Of a stretch of DNA of 64,000 nucleotides, positions 1 to 7,877 are shown one piece after another. Position numbers and translations under genes: made by a program. Position 1 is the stretch's first letter. The number at the start of each line of letters is the position of its first letter. The stretch comes from Coneutiohabitans sp964457925 (GTDB lineage Bacteria; Zhuqueibacterota; Zhuqueibacteria; Zhuqueibacterales; Zhuqueibacteraceae). The stretch covers positions 186,001 through 250,000 of the forward strand of contig CAYWGH010000003.1 in the NCBI GenBank assembly GCA_964457925.1, written 5' to 3'. The notes below the pieces were generated by a model. It was not told the DNA's origin. It ran no database searches and saw only the letters and a list, made by a program, of their open reading frames with translations.

Positions 1-95
1 GGTTGTTTTTGCTCTTGCCCGGATCGCAGCCATTTGCAGCTTTGACTTGCCTGTGATTGATCTCGCGGATCGAAATGTCATCTCAGCGTGCAGCC

Positions 96-1199
96 ATGCA
101 ACGCATTTTCTATCTCATTCAAAAAGAATTTCGTCAAGTCTTTCGCGACCGCGCCATGCTGGTGATCATGTTTTTCGCGCCGGTCGTGCAAATGCTGGTG
201 ATCGGCTCGGCCATCACGACGGACGTCAAAAACGTGAGTTGCATTCTCTACGACGCTGATAACAGCGTCGCCAGCCGCGAATTGTGCCGGCGTTTCGTGC
301 ATAACCCTTATTTCAATGTGATGGGATATGCCGAAAGCCCCAGCGGCATTCGCCACGCCTTGGATAATTGGCAGGCGCAACTCGGCATTTTCATCGAGGC
401 GGGTTTTGGACGCAATCTCGAACGCGGCTTGCAACCAAACGTCCAAATCATCGCCGATGGGCTTGACGCAAACACCGCGGGCATTGCCATGGGATATGCC
501 CAGGGCATACTCACGTCTTACGCCCAAGAATTTACCCAGCCGCAGCCGGCGCGTCCGCCCGTGCTTAGTGAAACACGCATGTGGTACAATCTCAATCTCG
601 AAAGCAAGCATTACATGATTCCCGGACTGATCGGACTGCTGATCACGATTGTGACGATGTTCCTGACCTCCATGGGACTGGTGCGCGAAAAAGAAATCGG
701 CACGCTCGAACAGTTGATGGTGACGCCCATTCGCTCGGTCGAGTTGATTATCGGCAAAGTCTTGCCGTTTCTCATCATCGGCCTGGTGGAAATCAATGTG
801 ATGCTGGCCGTTGCGTTTCTTTTTTTCAAACTGCATCTCGCCGGCAACTATTTTTTGCTGCTCGGCGTCTCGCTGCTGTATTTCATGACCAGCCTGGGAT
901 TGGGCATGTTTATCTCGACGCTGGCCGACACCCAGCAACAGGCCATGTTCATTTCGTGGTTTTTCATGATTTTTCTTTTGTTGATGTCCGGCTTTCTCAC
1001 GCCCATCGCCAATATGCCGGAAGCCTGGCAACAGGCAACGTACTTGAATCCCATGCGCTATTACATCAATTTGCTGCGTGAAATCTTTTTGAAGGCCACA
1101 CCGCTCAAATTTTTGTGGAATGAGATCATTCCGCTGGCGCTGTTCGGATTGTTGATCATCACGGCAAGCGCTTTGAAATTCAGAAAACGGGTGAGTTGA
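96..1199 (+). CDS. ABC-2 type transporter permease (YbhR/YhhJ-like)
   Basis: Integral inner-membrane permease of an ABC-2 exporter. The protein has one N-terminal transmembrane helix (about residues 18-40 from this start), a large periplasmic domain (about 45-170), then five hydrophobic segments to the C-terminus. Between the second and third helices lies the ABC-2 signature segment with the EKEIGTLEQLMVTP motif. This is the YbhR/YhhJ layout used for drug, lipid or envelope-component export. I chose ATG 96 because family members start at the MxRxxxLIxKE segment; an in-frame ATG at 75 and TTG at 57 are alternatives, and none has a clear ribosome site. The ATPase and any partner permease would lie upstream of the window. 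The substrate cannot be told from sequence. Confidence 0.88.
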   Translation: MQRIFYLIQKEFRQVFRDRAMLVIMFFAPVVQMLVIGSAITTDVKNVSCILYDADNSVASRELCRRFVHNPYFNVMGYAESPSGIRHALDNWQAQLGIFIEAGFGRNLERGLQPNVQIIADGLDANTAGIAMGYAQGILTSYAQEFTQPQPARPPVLSETRMWYNLNLESKHYMIPGLIGLLITIVTMFLTSMGLVREKEIGTLEQLMVTPIRSVELIIGKVLPFLIIGLVEINVMLAVAFLFFKLHLAGNYFLLLGVSLLYFMTSLGLGMFISTLADTQQQAMFISWFFMIFLLLMSGFLTPIANMPEAWQQATYLNPMRYYINLLREIFLKATPLKFLWNEIIPLALFGLLIITASALKFRKRVS

Positions 1200-1268
1200 G
1201 GGCGCAGTCTTGGTCGTGATTCGGCAACAGCCTGCATAAATTGATTCGATCGTTGGAGAATTACAGCA

Positions 1269-2072
1269 ATGGAAGCATTCCTCAACGGCATCACTCTTCA
1301 TTACGAAGATCATGGCCAGGGCCTGCCCGTGGTGCTGCTGCACGGTTTTCCGCTGAATCATGAAATCTGGCGGCCGCAGATCGAGGCACTGCAAAACGCA
1401 TGTCGCGTCATCACGCCGGATTTGCGCGGTCACGGCAAAAGCGAGGCGCCAGACGGGGTTTATACCATGGCCGGGTTGGCAGATGATATCGCCGGACTGA
1501 TCAAGCATCTCAACTGCGGGCCGGCGATCATCGCCGGGCATTCGATGGGCGGCTACGTTGCCTTTGCCTTTTATCGCCGGTATGCGAATTTGGTCAAAGG
1601 CCTGGTGTTGGTGAGCACACGCGCGGCAGCAGACACGCCCGAGGGCAAAGCAAATCGTGAGGCGATGGCGCAGCGCGCAGAGCAGGAACGCAGCAGCGCG
1701 GTTGCGGTGGAAAAGATGCTGCCCAACATGATGTCTCCCGCCTCCCTTGCCGCGGATTCCTCACTCAAAACCCAAGTTGCCGCGATGATGGCGGCCACTT
1801 CGTTTCACGGCATTGCCGGCGCGCAACGCGGCATGGCCAACCGCAGCGATAGCAATGATCTGCTGCCAGCCATTTCGGTTCCCACCTTGATCATTGCCGG
1901 AGCTGCCGACGCATTGATCCCGCCGGTCGAATCACAAAACATGGCGCAAATCATTCGCAACGCAGACCTGCAATTACTTGACGGCGCCAGCCATCTTCCC
2001 AGCCTGGAAAAGCCGCAGGAATTCACCGCCGCACTGCAACATTGGCTGCGCCAACAATTTACGCACCCTTGA
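1269..2072 (+). CDS. alpha/beta hydrolase
   Basis: Cytosolic alpha/beta-hydrolase of 267 residues with no signal peptide. The oxyanion-hole HG motif (LLHGFPLN, residues 23-30), the nucleophile elbow GHSMGG (Ser92), a late acid in AGAADALIPP and the catalytic His in DGASHLPSLE complete the triad. The family includes 3-oxoadipate enol-lactonases, carboxylesterases and BioH-like enzymes, and the sequence resembles the enol-lactonase/esterase branch without deciding a substrate. It follows the ABC permease by 69 bases on the same strand, so co-transcription is possible. A GGAGAA stretch lies a suitable distance before the ATG. Confidence 0.9.
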   Translation: MEAFLNGITLHYEDHGQGLPVVLLHGFPLNHEIWRPQIEALQNACRVITPDLRGHGKSEAPDGVYTMAGLADDIAGLIKHLNCGPAIIAGHSMGGYVAFAFYRRYANLVKGLVLVSTRAAADTPEGKANREAMAQRAEQERSSAVAVEKMLPNMMSPASLAADSSLKTQVAAMMAATSFHGIAGAQRGMANRSDSNDLLPAISVPTLIIAGAADALIPPVESQNMAQIIRNADLQLLDGASHLPSLEKPQEFTAALQHWLRQQFTHP

Positions 2073-2269
2073 GAACCAGTCGGGTATCAAGAATTCAACA
2101 AAATCGGAACGATTGTAATTCCACAATCCCGGTTTCCAGCCTGCAATTTTGTCACCAAAAAAATTGTGCCATAGCTGTCAACCTCATGGCCTAATCTCCT
2201 GTCCTAATTTGTGCAAGGCAAATACGAAATGACAAGGCACGCCCGGCAGACGTCTGAAAAGGTTCACGC

Positions 2270-2854
2270 ATGATGGAAGACGAAGTTGAGTTGATTCGGC
2301 GACTCCAGTCGGGCGAATCCTCGGCATTTCGCGAGTTGGTGGAAAATCATAAACGGCGCGTGCTGGCGCTTGCCTATGATTTGATGGGCAACCTCCAGGA
2401 TGCGGAAGATGTGTCGCAGGAAGCCTTTATCAAAGTTTATCACGGCATTCGCGACTTTCGCGGCGAGGCGCAACTCAGTTCATGGATGTATCGCATCGTG
2501 GTGAACATTTGCATCAATCGCCGCCGTAAAAAGGCGGTTTCGGCAATGGAATTACGTGAAACATTCGAAGGCAACGAAAAGCATGCGGCGCACGCCAGCG
2601 AGACGCCGGAGGCGAATCCTGAATTAACGGCGGAGGCCGGCATGATTCGCGAGCATTTGCGCGCCGCCCTCAATCACCTCTCACCGCAACAGCGCAGCAT
2701 TTTCATCTTGCGCCATGATCAGGATATGCCCTTGCAACAAATCAGTGAGATTTTAAAAATCTCCGAAGGCACAGTGAAAAGCCAGCTCTTCCGCGCCTTG
2801 CGCAAACTGCAAAAGCAGCTTGCGTTTTATCGCGCCGATTTGGGAATCCGTTAA
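2270..2854 (+). CDS. ECF-family RNA polymerase sigma factor (sigma-E/RpoE-like)
   Basis: Extracytoplasmic-function sigma factor of 194 residues. Region 2 is visible as a helix with the DAEDVSQEAFIKVY motif followed by a WMYRIVVNICINRRR promoter-melting segment. Region 4 carries LSPQQRSIFILRHDQDMPLQQISEILKIS and the helix-turn-helix TVKSQLFRALRKL. An acidic, low-complexity linker of about 35 residues joins the two. AAGG eight bases before the ATG supports the start; the next codon is also ATG. The anti-sigma gene follows 15 bases later, so this is the regulator of a four-gene envelope operon ending at the terminator near 6.14 kb. The target promoters are unknown. Confidence 0.95.
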   Translation: MMEDEVELIRRLQSGESSAFRELVENHKRRVLALAYDLMGNLQDAEDVSQEAFIKVYHGIRDFRGEAQLSSWMYRIVVNICINRRRKKAVSAMELRETFEGNEKHAAHASETPEANPELTAEAGMIREHLRAALNHLSPQQRSIFILRHDQDMPLQQISEILKISEGTVKSQLFRALRKLQKQLAFYRADLGIR

Positions 2855-2869
2855 CAAGGTTTGAGCGCC

Positions 2870-3673
2870 ATGACAAACTGCCAAAAATATGAAAACCTGC
2901 TGATTGACAAGCTTTTCGGCGATATTGATACACGGCAGGAGAAACAACTCGAAGCGCATCTGGCCTCGTGTCCAGCTTGCCGCGGCATGCTCGCAGAATT
3001 TCGCGAGGTGCGTGAAACGCTGGGAAAGCCGCAGCGCCCGGATATGCCTGCCCATTTTTGGGAGGGATATTGGGAGCGCTTGATCAAACGGATGGATCAT
3101 GAACCGCCTCCTTTGCCCTCGCTGTGGGAACGCCTGTTCTCATTTATGCCCGTGAGATGGACGCCGATCATGCAAATTGCTTCTGCTGCCGCGGTGCTCG
3201 TCCTGGGCATATTCATCGGGCGAACTTTTTTTAAGGACACCTCACAACAGACGGCACAGGACGCCACGCCGAACGTTGCGGAGGTTCAACAGGTTGCGGC
3301 GCGCAGCGAACAACTGCTCGAGCGCTCAAAAATCTTGCTGATCGGCATTGTGAATGAAGATCTCTCTGCCGCCAGCGCGCAAGATCTTAAACATCAGCAG
3401 CAGGTTTCGCGCACGCTGCTCACGGAAGCGCGCGATTTGCGCGCAACATTGCGGCAATCTCCCGATCGTCGGCTGGTGCAACTGCTCGATCAACTGGAAG
3501 TCGTGTTGTTGCAAATCGCGAGTCTCGAGGCCGCGCACGATCTTGCCTCCGTCGAGCTGGTGCGCAACGGCATCAACCGCGAGGGTTTATTGCTCAAAAT
3601 CAATCTCGAAGAATTGGCGCGGCAGTCAAAAGCGCCGGCAGCGCCGCGAGATCATCAGAAAAAAATGCTGTAA
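2870..3673 (+). CDS. anti-sigma factor with zinc-finger (zf-HC2) domain
   Basis: Membrane anti-sigma factor predicted to hold the upstream ECF sigma inactive. The N-terminal cytoplasmic domain has the ZAS/zf-HC2 pattern, an early Cys (NCQKYE) and HLASCPAC giving His-x3-Cys-x2-Cys. One transmembrane helix follows (about residues 98-118, IMQIASAAAVLVLGIFIG). The periplasmic part, about 150 residues, is Gln/Leu/Glu-rich and looks helical, possibly coiled coil. I chose ATG 2870 because AAGG sits about ten bases upstream; an in-frame TTG at 2861 would add three residues. The gene is 15 bases after the sigma gene and 31 before the first HEAT gene, the usual sigma/anti-sigma coupling. Confidence 0.92.
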   Translation: MTNCQKYENLLIDKLFGDIDTRQEKQLEAHLASCPACRGMLAEFREVRETLGKPQRPDMPAHFWEGYWERLIKRMDHEPPPLPSLWERLFSFMPVRWTPIMQIASAAAVLVLGIFIGRTFFKDTSQQTAQDATPNVAEVQQVAARSEQLLERSKILLIGIVNEDLSAASAQDLKHQQQVSRTLLTEARDLRATLRQSPDRRLVQLLDQLEVVLLQIASLEAAHDLASVELVRNGINREGLLLKINLEELARQSKAPAAPRDHQKKML

Positions 3674-3704
3674 TCATCTCATATCAAGGCAATGAGGCAT
3701 TCCC

Positions 3705-5330
3705 ATGAGACGTTTAACTTGGTCGATGGTATTGTTGTTGTGTGTTGCGGGCAAAACGGCGGCAGAGGCGGAACAACGCCAGCCGCCGCATCCCTGGGCC
3801 GGAGTGTTTGCGTTGTTGCAAACATCGAAGAGCGAAGCGCAAGACGACGCCTATCAGGCATATAAAGCGGCGCAAAACTTTGTTTATGAGCAGCGCTGGG
3901 CCGAGGCCATCACGCAGTTGCAGGCGTTCTTGAGCAAATATGCCGGCAGCAAATATGCGGCAGATGCGACTTTTTGGATGTGTTACAGCCAGGAAAAACG
4001 CGGCGATGATGCCGAAAAAGTTTATAACGCCTATAAAGCCTTCATCAAAAACTATCCGCGCAGCGGATATGTTGACGAAGCCAAGGCGAATATGATTTTG
4101 CTGGCCGCCGCGCTTGCCAAAGCCGGCAAAACCGGTTATCAAGCCGAGGTGCAGGCCATGCGCCAGGACGCGGATGAAGAGTTGCGCTTGCAGGCGCTTT
4201 ATGCCCTGGGTCAGCACGATGACGAAGAAACGATTAACACACTCAAAAGCTTGCTCGCCTCAGAAAAAAGCCCGAATGTGCGCCGCAAAATCGTTTATGT
4301 TTTCGGGAATATTGATTCGCCGGAAGCCGCAAAAACGTTGAGCGAAATTGCAGCAAACGACCCGGACCCCGGCGTGCGCAAAAACGCGGTGATGACGATT
4401 GGCAATGTCGATTGGGACGGCGCCGTCGCGTTTCTCGCGCGCGTTGCGAAAAGCGATCCCGAGCCTGAAATTTCCAAAGCCGCGGTTTATGCGATTGCGA
4501 ATCAATCGTCCCGCGAAGCCGTCAACGCATTGAGCGACATTCTCGCCAGCGCTACCTCGCTGGAAATTCGCAAAGCCGCGCTTTACGCGCTGGGCAATAC
4601 CGGTGAAGAGACGGCTTTGCCTGCACTTGAAAAAACGGCGCTGCAGGACGCTGACCCCAAACTGCAAGAAGCAGCGGTGTATGCCATCGGCAATATGGGC
4701 TCCCTCGAGGCGCTGCAATCTCTACAAAACATCTTTGCCAAGAGCACGACGACGAGCGTGCGCCGCGCCACGGCTTATGCCATTGCGAATACCGGCGAGC
4801 CTTCTGCTGCCACGTTTCTGGCAAACACAGCCATGACTGAAACCGACGATAAAATCGCGGAAGCGTTGGTGTATGCCATCGGCAACCTGGGCTCAGAAAA
4901 CGCCGTGGAACAGCTCCAACCGTTGGTGGAAGGCGCGCGCGCGCCCGGGGCGCGTAAAGCCGCATTGTATGCCATCGGAAACACCGGCGGTGAAAAAGCC
5001 GTACAAGCGCTGGCCCAAATAGCCATGACGCAAAAAGATGAAGCCCTGCAAAAAGCCGCCGTCTATGCGATTGGCAATGCCGGCGACCGGGTTGCGGTCA
5101 GCACGCTTTCCGAACTGATCAATAATCTTACTTCACCGGAGGCGCAGATTGCCGCGATTCACGCGCTGGGCAACACGAACGATGACGACGCTGTGCCGGC
5201 GCTTTACAAGCTCGCAATGCAATCATCAAATCAAAAAGTCCGCAGCACTGCCGTGAATGCGTTGGGGCAAATTGATTCGCCCAAAGCCAAAGAAGCCTTG
5301 CTCAAAATTATTCGAGGAGAAAAGCCATGA
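3705..5330 (+). CDS. exported TPR plus HEAT-repeat protein
   Basis: Secreted or periplasmic repeat protein of 541 residues. After a signal peptide (MRRLTWSMVLLLCVAGKTAA) come about 110 residues of YbgF/TPR-like helices (EAITQLQAFLSKYAGSKYAADATFW). Roughly a dozen HEAT (PBS-lyase-type) repeats of about 31 residues then run to the end, each carrying a variant of AVYAIGN or ALYALGNTG. The repeats are unusually uniform. HEAT solenoids are protein-binding scaffolds, so a partner-binding role in the envelope is inferred. The gene is third in the sigma/anti-sigma operon and its stop overlaps the next start by four bases (ATGA), indicating translational coupling. Confidence 0.88.
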   Translation: MRRLTWSMVLLLCVAGKTAAEAEQRQPPHPWAGVFALLQTSKSEAQDDAYQAYKAAQNFVYEQRWAEAITQLQAFLSKYAGSKYAADATFWMCYSQEKRGDDAEKVYNAYKAFIKNYPRSGYVDEAKANMILLAAALAKAGKTGYQAEVQAMRQDADEELRLQALYALGQHDDEETINTLKSLLASEKSPNVRRKIVYVFGNIDSPEAAKTLSEIAANDPDPGVRKNAVMTIGNVDWDGAVAFLARVAKSDPEPEISKAAVYAIANQSSREAVNALSDILASATSLEIRKAALYALGNTGEETALPALEKTALQDADPKLQEAAVYAIGNMGSLEALQSLQNIFAKSTTTSVRRATAYAIANTGEPSAATFLANTAMTETDDKIAEALVYAIGNLGSENAVEQLQPLVEGARAPGARKAALYAIGNTGGEKAVQALAQIAMTQKDEALQKAAVYAIGNAGDRVAVSTLSELINNLTSPEAQIAAIHALGNTNDDDAVPALYKLAMQSSNQKVRSTAVNALGQIDSPKAKEALLKIIRGEKP

Positions 5331-6109
5331 AATGCCGAATGCAACAACTCGCCTGTTTATGTTTGATGTTGCTCGTGGTCGCGCCGCCGGGGATGCGCGC
5401 GCAGGATAAGCCGGCCGCCAAACAGAAAAACGCGCGCCGGGCAGATGAATTGGATTCCTTAACTCAAAAAAGGTTCGCGCGGCAGCATGAAAAGCTGGCG
5501 AGAGAAATGGAGGAAATGGGCGAGCGGCTGCGTTTTGAGCTTGCCCCCGGGCTGGAAGAGTTGCAAGACACGCTTCCCGGCATGCTCGATGAGCTGGCGC
5601 CGGCGCTGGCAGAGCTAGAATTCCCTGAAATCGAAGCGGAACTTGCCGAACTGCACGAGTTGCCGTTTGAATTGCACATGGCTTTGCCGGAATTGGCAGC
5701 GATGCCAGAGATACCGCACATTCCCGAGATTCCGCCAATGCCCGCGCGGGCGCCGCACGCGCCATTCCCTGACTACGACTTTCATCATTCCGGCATTTCC
5801 TCGCGCTATAAAAAATATTTGAGCGCCGATGAGTCGGTGCAGGCCGAGGCGCTGCGTTCGTTGTTGCATCAAGATGAAAAGTTGGCGCTGCCGGAATTAA
5901 AGAAAATGAAGTCGCATCAAAATTGGGCAATGCGCGCTGTCGTCGTTGGCATGCTCGGTGAAATCGAAGCGAAAGAAGCCGTGGCGATCTTGCGGGAGGT
6001 TTTGCAGAACGATGTCGATCAACGTGTGCGTCGCGCAGCCGTGCGGGCGTTGTCGCGGCGTTCCGAGCCGGAAGCGCGCGCAGCCTTACAAGAGCTGTGG
6101 CAAAAGTAA
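5327..6109 (+). CDS. exported HEAT-repeat protein with Leu/Glu/Pro-rich middle
   Basis: Protein of 260 residues with a signal peptide (MKCRMQQLACLCLMLLVVAPPGMRA). A charged Lys/Arg/Glu helix follows, then a very Leu/Glu/Ala/Pro-rich middle (about residues 70-145; ELAELHELPFELHMALPEL and repeated PEIP units). Two to three HEAT repeats end the protein (MRAVVVGMLGEIEAKEAVAILREVL and the next). It is translationally coupled to the larger HEAT protein upstream (ATGA overlap) and is the last gene before the terminator at 6122-6148. The two HEAT proteins probably act together in the envelope. The acidic proline-rich segment is not a domain I recognise. Confidence 0.82.
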   Translation: MKCRMQQLACLCLMLLVVAPPGMRAQDKPAAKQKNARRADELDSLTQKRFARQHEKLAREMEEMGERLRFELAPGLEELQDTLPGMLDELAPALAELEFPEIEAELAELHELPFELHMALPELAAMPEIPHIPEIPPMPARAPHAPFPDYDFHHSGISSRYKKYLSADESVQAEALRSLLHQDEKLALPELKKMKSHQNWAMRAVVVGMLGEIEAKEAVAILREVLQNDVDQRVRRAAVRALSRRSEPEARAALQELWQK

Positions 6110-6121
6110 GCTCCGAGGTTC

Positions 6122-6148
6122 AGCCACGGCCGGGCCGTGGCTTTGAAA
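6122..6148 (+). terminator. Rho-independent terminator of the first sigma-factor operon
   Basis: A perfect 10-base stem (arms 6122-6131 and 6133-6142, GC-rich) with one unpaired base between the arms, followed by TTTGAAATTTTT. It lies 12 bases after the stop codon of the last HEAT gene, as expected for the operon end. Confidence 0.75.
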
Positions 6149-6312
6149 TTTTTATCATGCTTGACGCCATGTTTCGATCGGCAATAAGAAGCTTCCGGGG
6201 GAGATGAGCCTTTTGTGACAACGTTCTGCCTGTGCCAAAGCTTGGCAGATGCCGCTTCTATTTCTTCTATAGCATCTTTCCTCAATTTTGTTTAAATACC
6301 CCTCGAATAAGT

Positions 6313-6358
6313 GACCGGCCGGTTTCATTGCGCGCCCATCGTGCAGGGCCGGCCGGTC
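6313..6358. repeat. inverted repeat upstream of the kinase-like gene
   Basis: Two 10-base arms, 6313-6322 and 6349-6358, each built on CCGGCCGG and perfectly complementary, flank a 26-base loop. The repeat is 58 bases upstream of the kinase-like start. A run of six T residues follows about 20 bases later (near 6378-6383), so it could be a leader hairpin or an operator. Function is inferred only. Confidence 0.5.
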
Positions 6359-6416
6359 GATTTCCAAGATCCCGGCTTTTTTATCCACACAATAAAAGCC
6401 CAAACGGAGGAGGCAA

Positions 6417-7028
6417 ATGCCTTCGCCCACTTTGTACAATACCATTTTGCTGTTCGGCCCTCCCGGCTCCGGCAAGGGCACCTGGGGAAAAATTTTGGGC
6501 ATGATGCCAGGGTTCTATCATTTATCGACCGGGGAAATGTTTCGCAAGATGGACACGGAAAGCGAGCTTGGCCTTGAGGTGATGGAATTCATGCGGCGGG
6601 GCGAATTAGTGCCGGATAATATCGTATTCAATTTGTGGACGCAACACATGCAAACTGCCGTCCTGATCGGGTCCTTCAAACCGCAGCGAGACATTCTAGT
6701 TCTTGACGGCTTTCCGCGCACGCCGCACCAAGCTCAGACCTTGAAAAACGTCGCATCCGTGAAGGCAATTCTGTTGTTGCATTGCCCCGATCAGGAAATC
6801 TTGATCAAACGTTTGCACCGGCGCGCGGTTTTGGAGAATCGCCAGGACGACGCCAATGAGCCGCTCATTCGCCAGCGCTTGATCGTCTTCGAACGTGAGA
6901 TGCATAAAACCCTTGCGGCGCTTCCGCAAGAATTGATCGAAACCATCGACGTTTCGCAAGCGCCGGTGCACATTCTCGCGGCGATCAGCGCCGTGCTCAA
7001 ACAGCGCCTGCCTGCCGCGCCGGCATAA
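6417..7028 (+). CDS. adenylate kinase-like nucleoside monophosphate kinase
   Basis: P-loop nucleoside monophosphate kinase of 203 residues. The Walker A GPPGSGKGT is followed by WGK instead of the usual QAK. Other hallmarks are the NMP-binding STGEMFRKM, GELVPDNIV and LDGFPRT motifs, and a short lid with NRQDDANEPLIRQRL, which carries the DD/R pair of adenylate kinases. Transfer of phosphate from ATP to AMP or another NMP is expected, but specificity is not certain. The lid is short and has no zinc cysteines. The start has an excellent ribosome site (GGAGGAGGCAA-ATG). It ends two bases from the convergent Nudix gene. It may not be the main adk, which usually sits in a ribosomal-protein operon. 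Confidence 0.85.
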   Translation: MPSPTLYNTILLFGPPGSGKGTWGKILGMMPGFYHLSTGEMFRKMDTESELGLEVMEFMRRGELVPDNIVFNLWTQHMQTAVLIGSFKPQRDILVLDGFPRTPHQAQTLKNVASVKAILLLHCPDQEILIKRLHRRAVLENRQDDANEPLIRQRLIVFEREMHKTLAALPQELIETIDVSQAPVHILAAISAVLKQRLPAAPA

Positions 7029-7030
7029 AA

Positions 7031-7480
7031 TTACGCAGCCGCCTCGAGAATCTTAAGATAATCGAATGCCACTCGTCCGCGCACTTCTTCCAACCTAACC
7101 CAGACACAACGCCCTTCCCCCGAATCGCGCAAGACGCCGCCGCCGATCTGGCCTTCATAAACGATGTCGACGGTGCGCACCCACGTTCCCGGCCGTTTTC
7201 CGGAGAGCGTGCCAAGAATGCCTGTGATTTTGAGTTGCAAGCCGGTTTCTTCCTCGACCTCCCGCTCTGCCGCATGTTCGGCCGTTTCGTTTAAATTGAT
7301 ATGCCCACCCGGCAGGCCATATCCTTTGCCATCTCGCCGCACGATCATCAGAATCTTGTCATGTTCTTTGACCACCACTGCCACGCTGGCAAACGGCGGA
7401 AGCTGGCCGGCCGTCAAGACATAAAGCAGGCGTTGCAACAGAGCCAGCAATAGTCGCATTGTTAAAAAAACAATTTTCAC
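7031..7480 (-). CDS. Nudix hydrolase (MutT-like), GTG start
   Basis: Nudix-family pyrophosphohydrolase. The Nudix box is complete: GGHINLNETAEHAAEREVEE plus TGL, giving G-x5-E-x7-REVEEETGL. A short hydrophobic N-terminal helix (MRLLLALLQRLLYVL) precedes it, unusual for a soluble MutT protein and possibly a membrane anchor. I place the start at GTG 7480 because a perfect AGGAGG lies eight bases upstream on the minus strand. An ATG at 7543 gives a longer product with no ribosome site. The protein is then 149 residues. The substrate (oxidised nucleotide, nucleoside diphosphate sugar) is not determinable. It is convergent with the kinase-like gene. Confidence 0.85.
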   Translation of the reverse strand: MKIVFLTMRLLLALLQRLLYVLTAGQLPPFASVAVVVKEHDKILMIVRRDGKGYGLPGGHINLNETAEHAAEREVEEETGLQLKITGILGTLSGKRPGTWVRTVDIVYEGQIGGGVLRDSGEGRCVWVRLEEVRGRVAFDYLKILEAAA

Positions 7481-7877
7481 GGAATTGTCCTCCTGCTCAT
7501 TAACATCCAAAACCTGGATGTCAGTATGAGTTGACAACATCAAAAATTCATGTGCTTGGAATAACGTTCACGCCCTCGTCAATTTCAAGACGATTTTGCA
7601 ACACCGTCAAGTAAAGTTTCAGAGGCATTCCGTACTCTTGCCTAGCGCGCGTATAGTCTATAATATCTGAGAGCGTTTTGCGGAGCGCCGGCGCCGGCAA
7701 AGATAAAACAAATCAAGGGTTGCAATTCCGCATGAAATTGGGCGCACGCAAGTTTGACCAGGGATGAATTTGCCGTAAGGATGCAAGAGGCCGGCAGCCA
7801 ACTGTTGATGCGGCGTGGCAAGGGAATCGTCCCCGGTATCAAAGCCAATCAAACAAAGATGAATGGAGAAAACCTCC
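7481..7877. other. intergenic region between Nudix and M23 genes
   Basis: About 400 bases between divergent genes. A possible sigma-70-like promoter toward the M23 gene lies at 7638-7664, leaving a leader of about 200 bases. The leader is rich in GCCGGC-type pairs. I looked for c-di-AMP and c-di-GMP riboswitch cores, which often control cell-wall hydrolases, and did not find a convincing match. Confidence 0.5.
7638..7664 (+). promoter_or_regulatory. possible sigma-70-type promoter for the M23 peptidase
   Basis: TTGCCT at 7638-7643 and TATAAT at 7659-7664 with a 15-base spacer. The -10 box is perfect, the spacer is short. No other signal supports it. Confidence 0.3.

Larger units (their letters stand above)
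6110..6416. other. intergenic region before the kinase-like gene
   Basis: About 300 bases without a gene. It holds the terminator at 6122-6148, a palindromic inverted repeat at 6313-6358 and, just before the next start, a very strong ribosome site (GGAGGAGG at about 6404-6411). No RNA gene is recognised. Confidence 0.6.

Noticed and set aside
1..56. End of an upstream gene at the left edge
   Set aside because: Stop codons occur in more than one frame here (TGA at 43-45 and at 54-56), and the short translations match no family, so I cannot assign a partial gene.
78..1541. Long minus-strand reading frame (487 codons) opposite the ABC permease and hydrolase
   Set aside because: It covers two well-supported plus-strand genes, has biased low-complexity translation (Gln/Arg/His/Asp-rich), and no recognisable domain. 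It is an antisense shadow.
7665..7877. Riboswitch (c-di-AMP or c-di-GMP) before the M23 peptidase
   Set aside because: The leader has GC-rich pairing but the conserved cores are not matched by eye. A covariance-model search (RF00379, RF01051) would decide.
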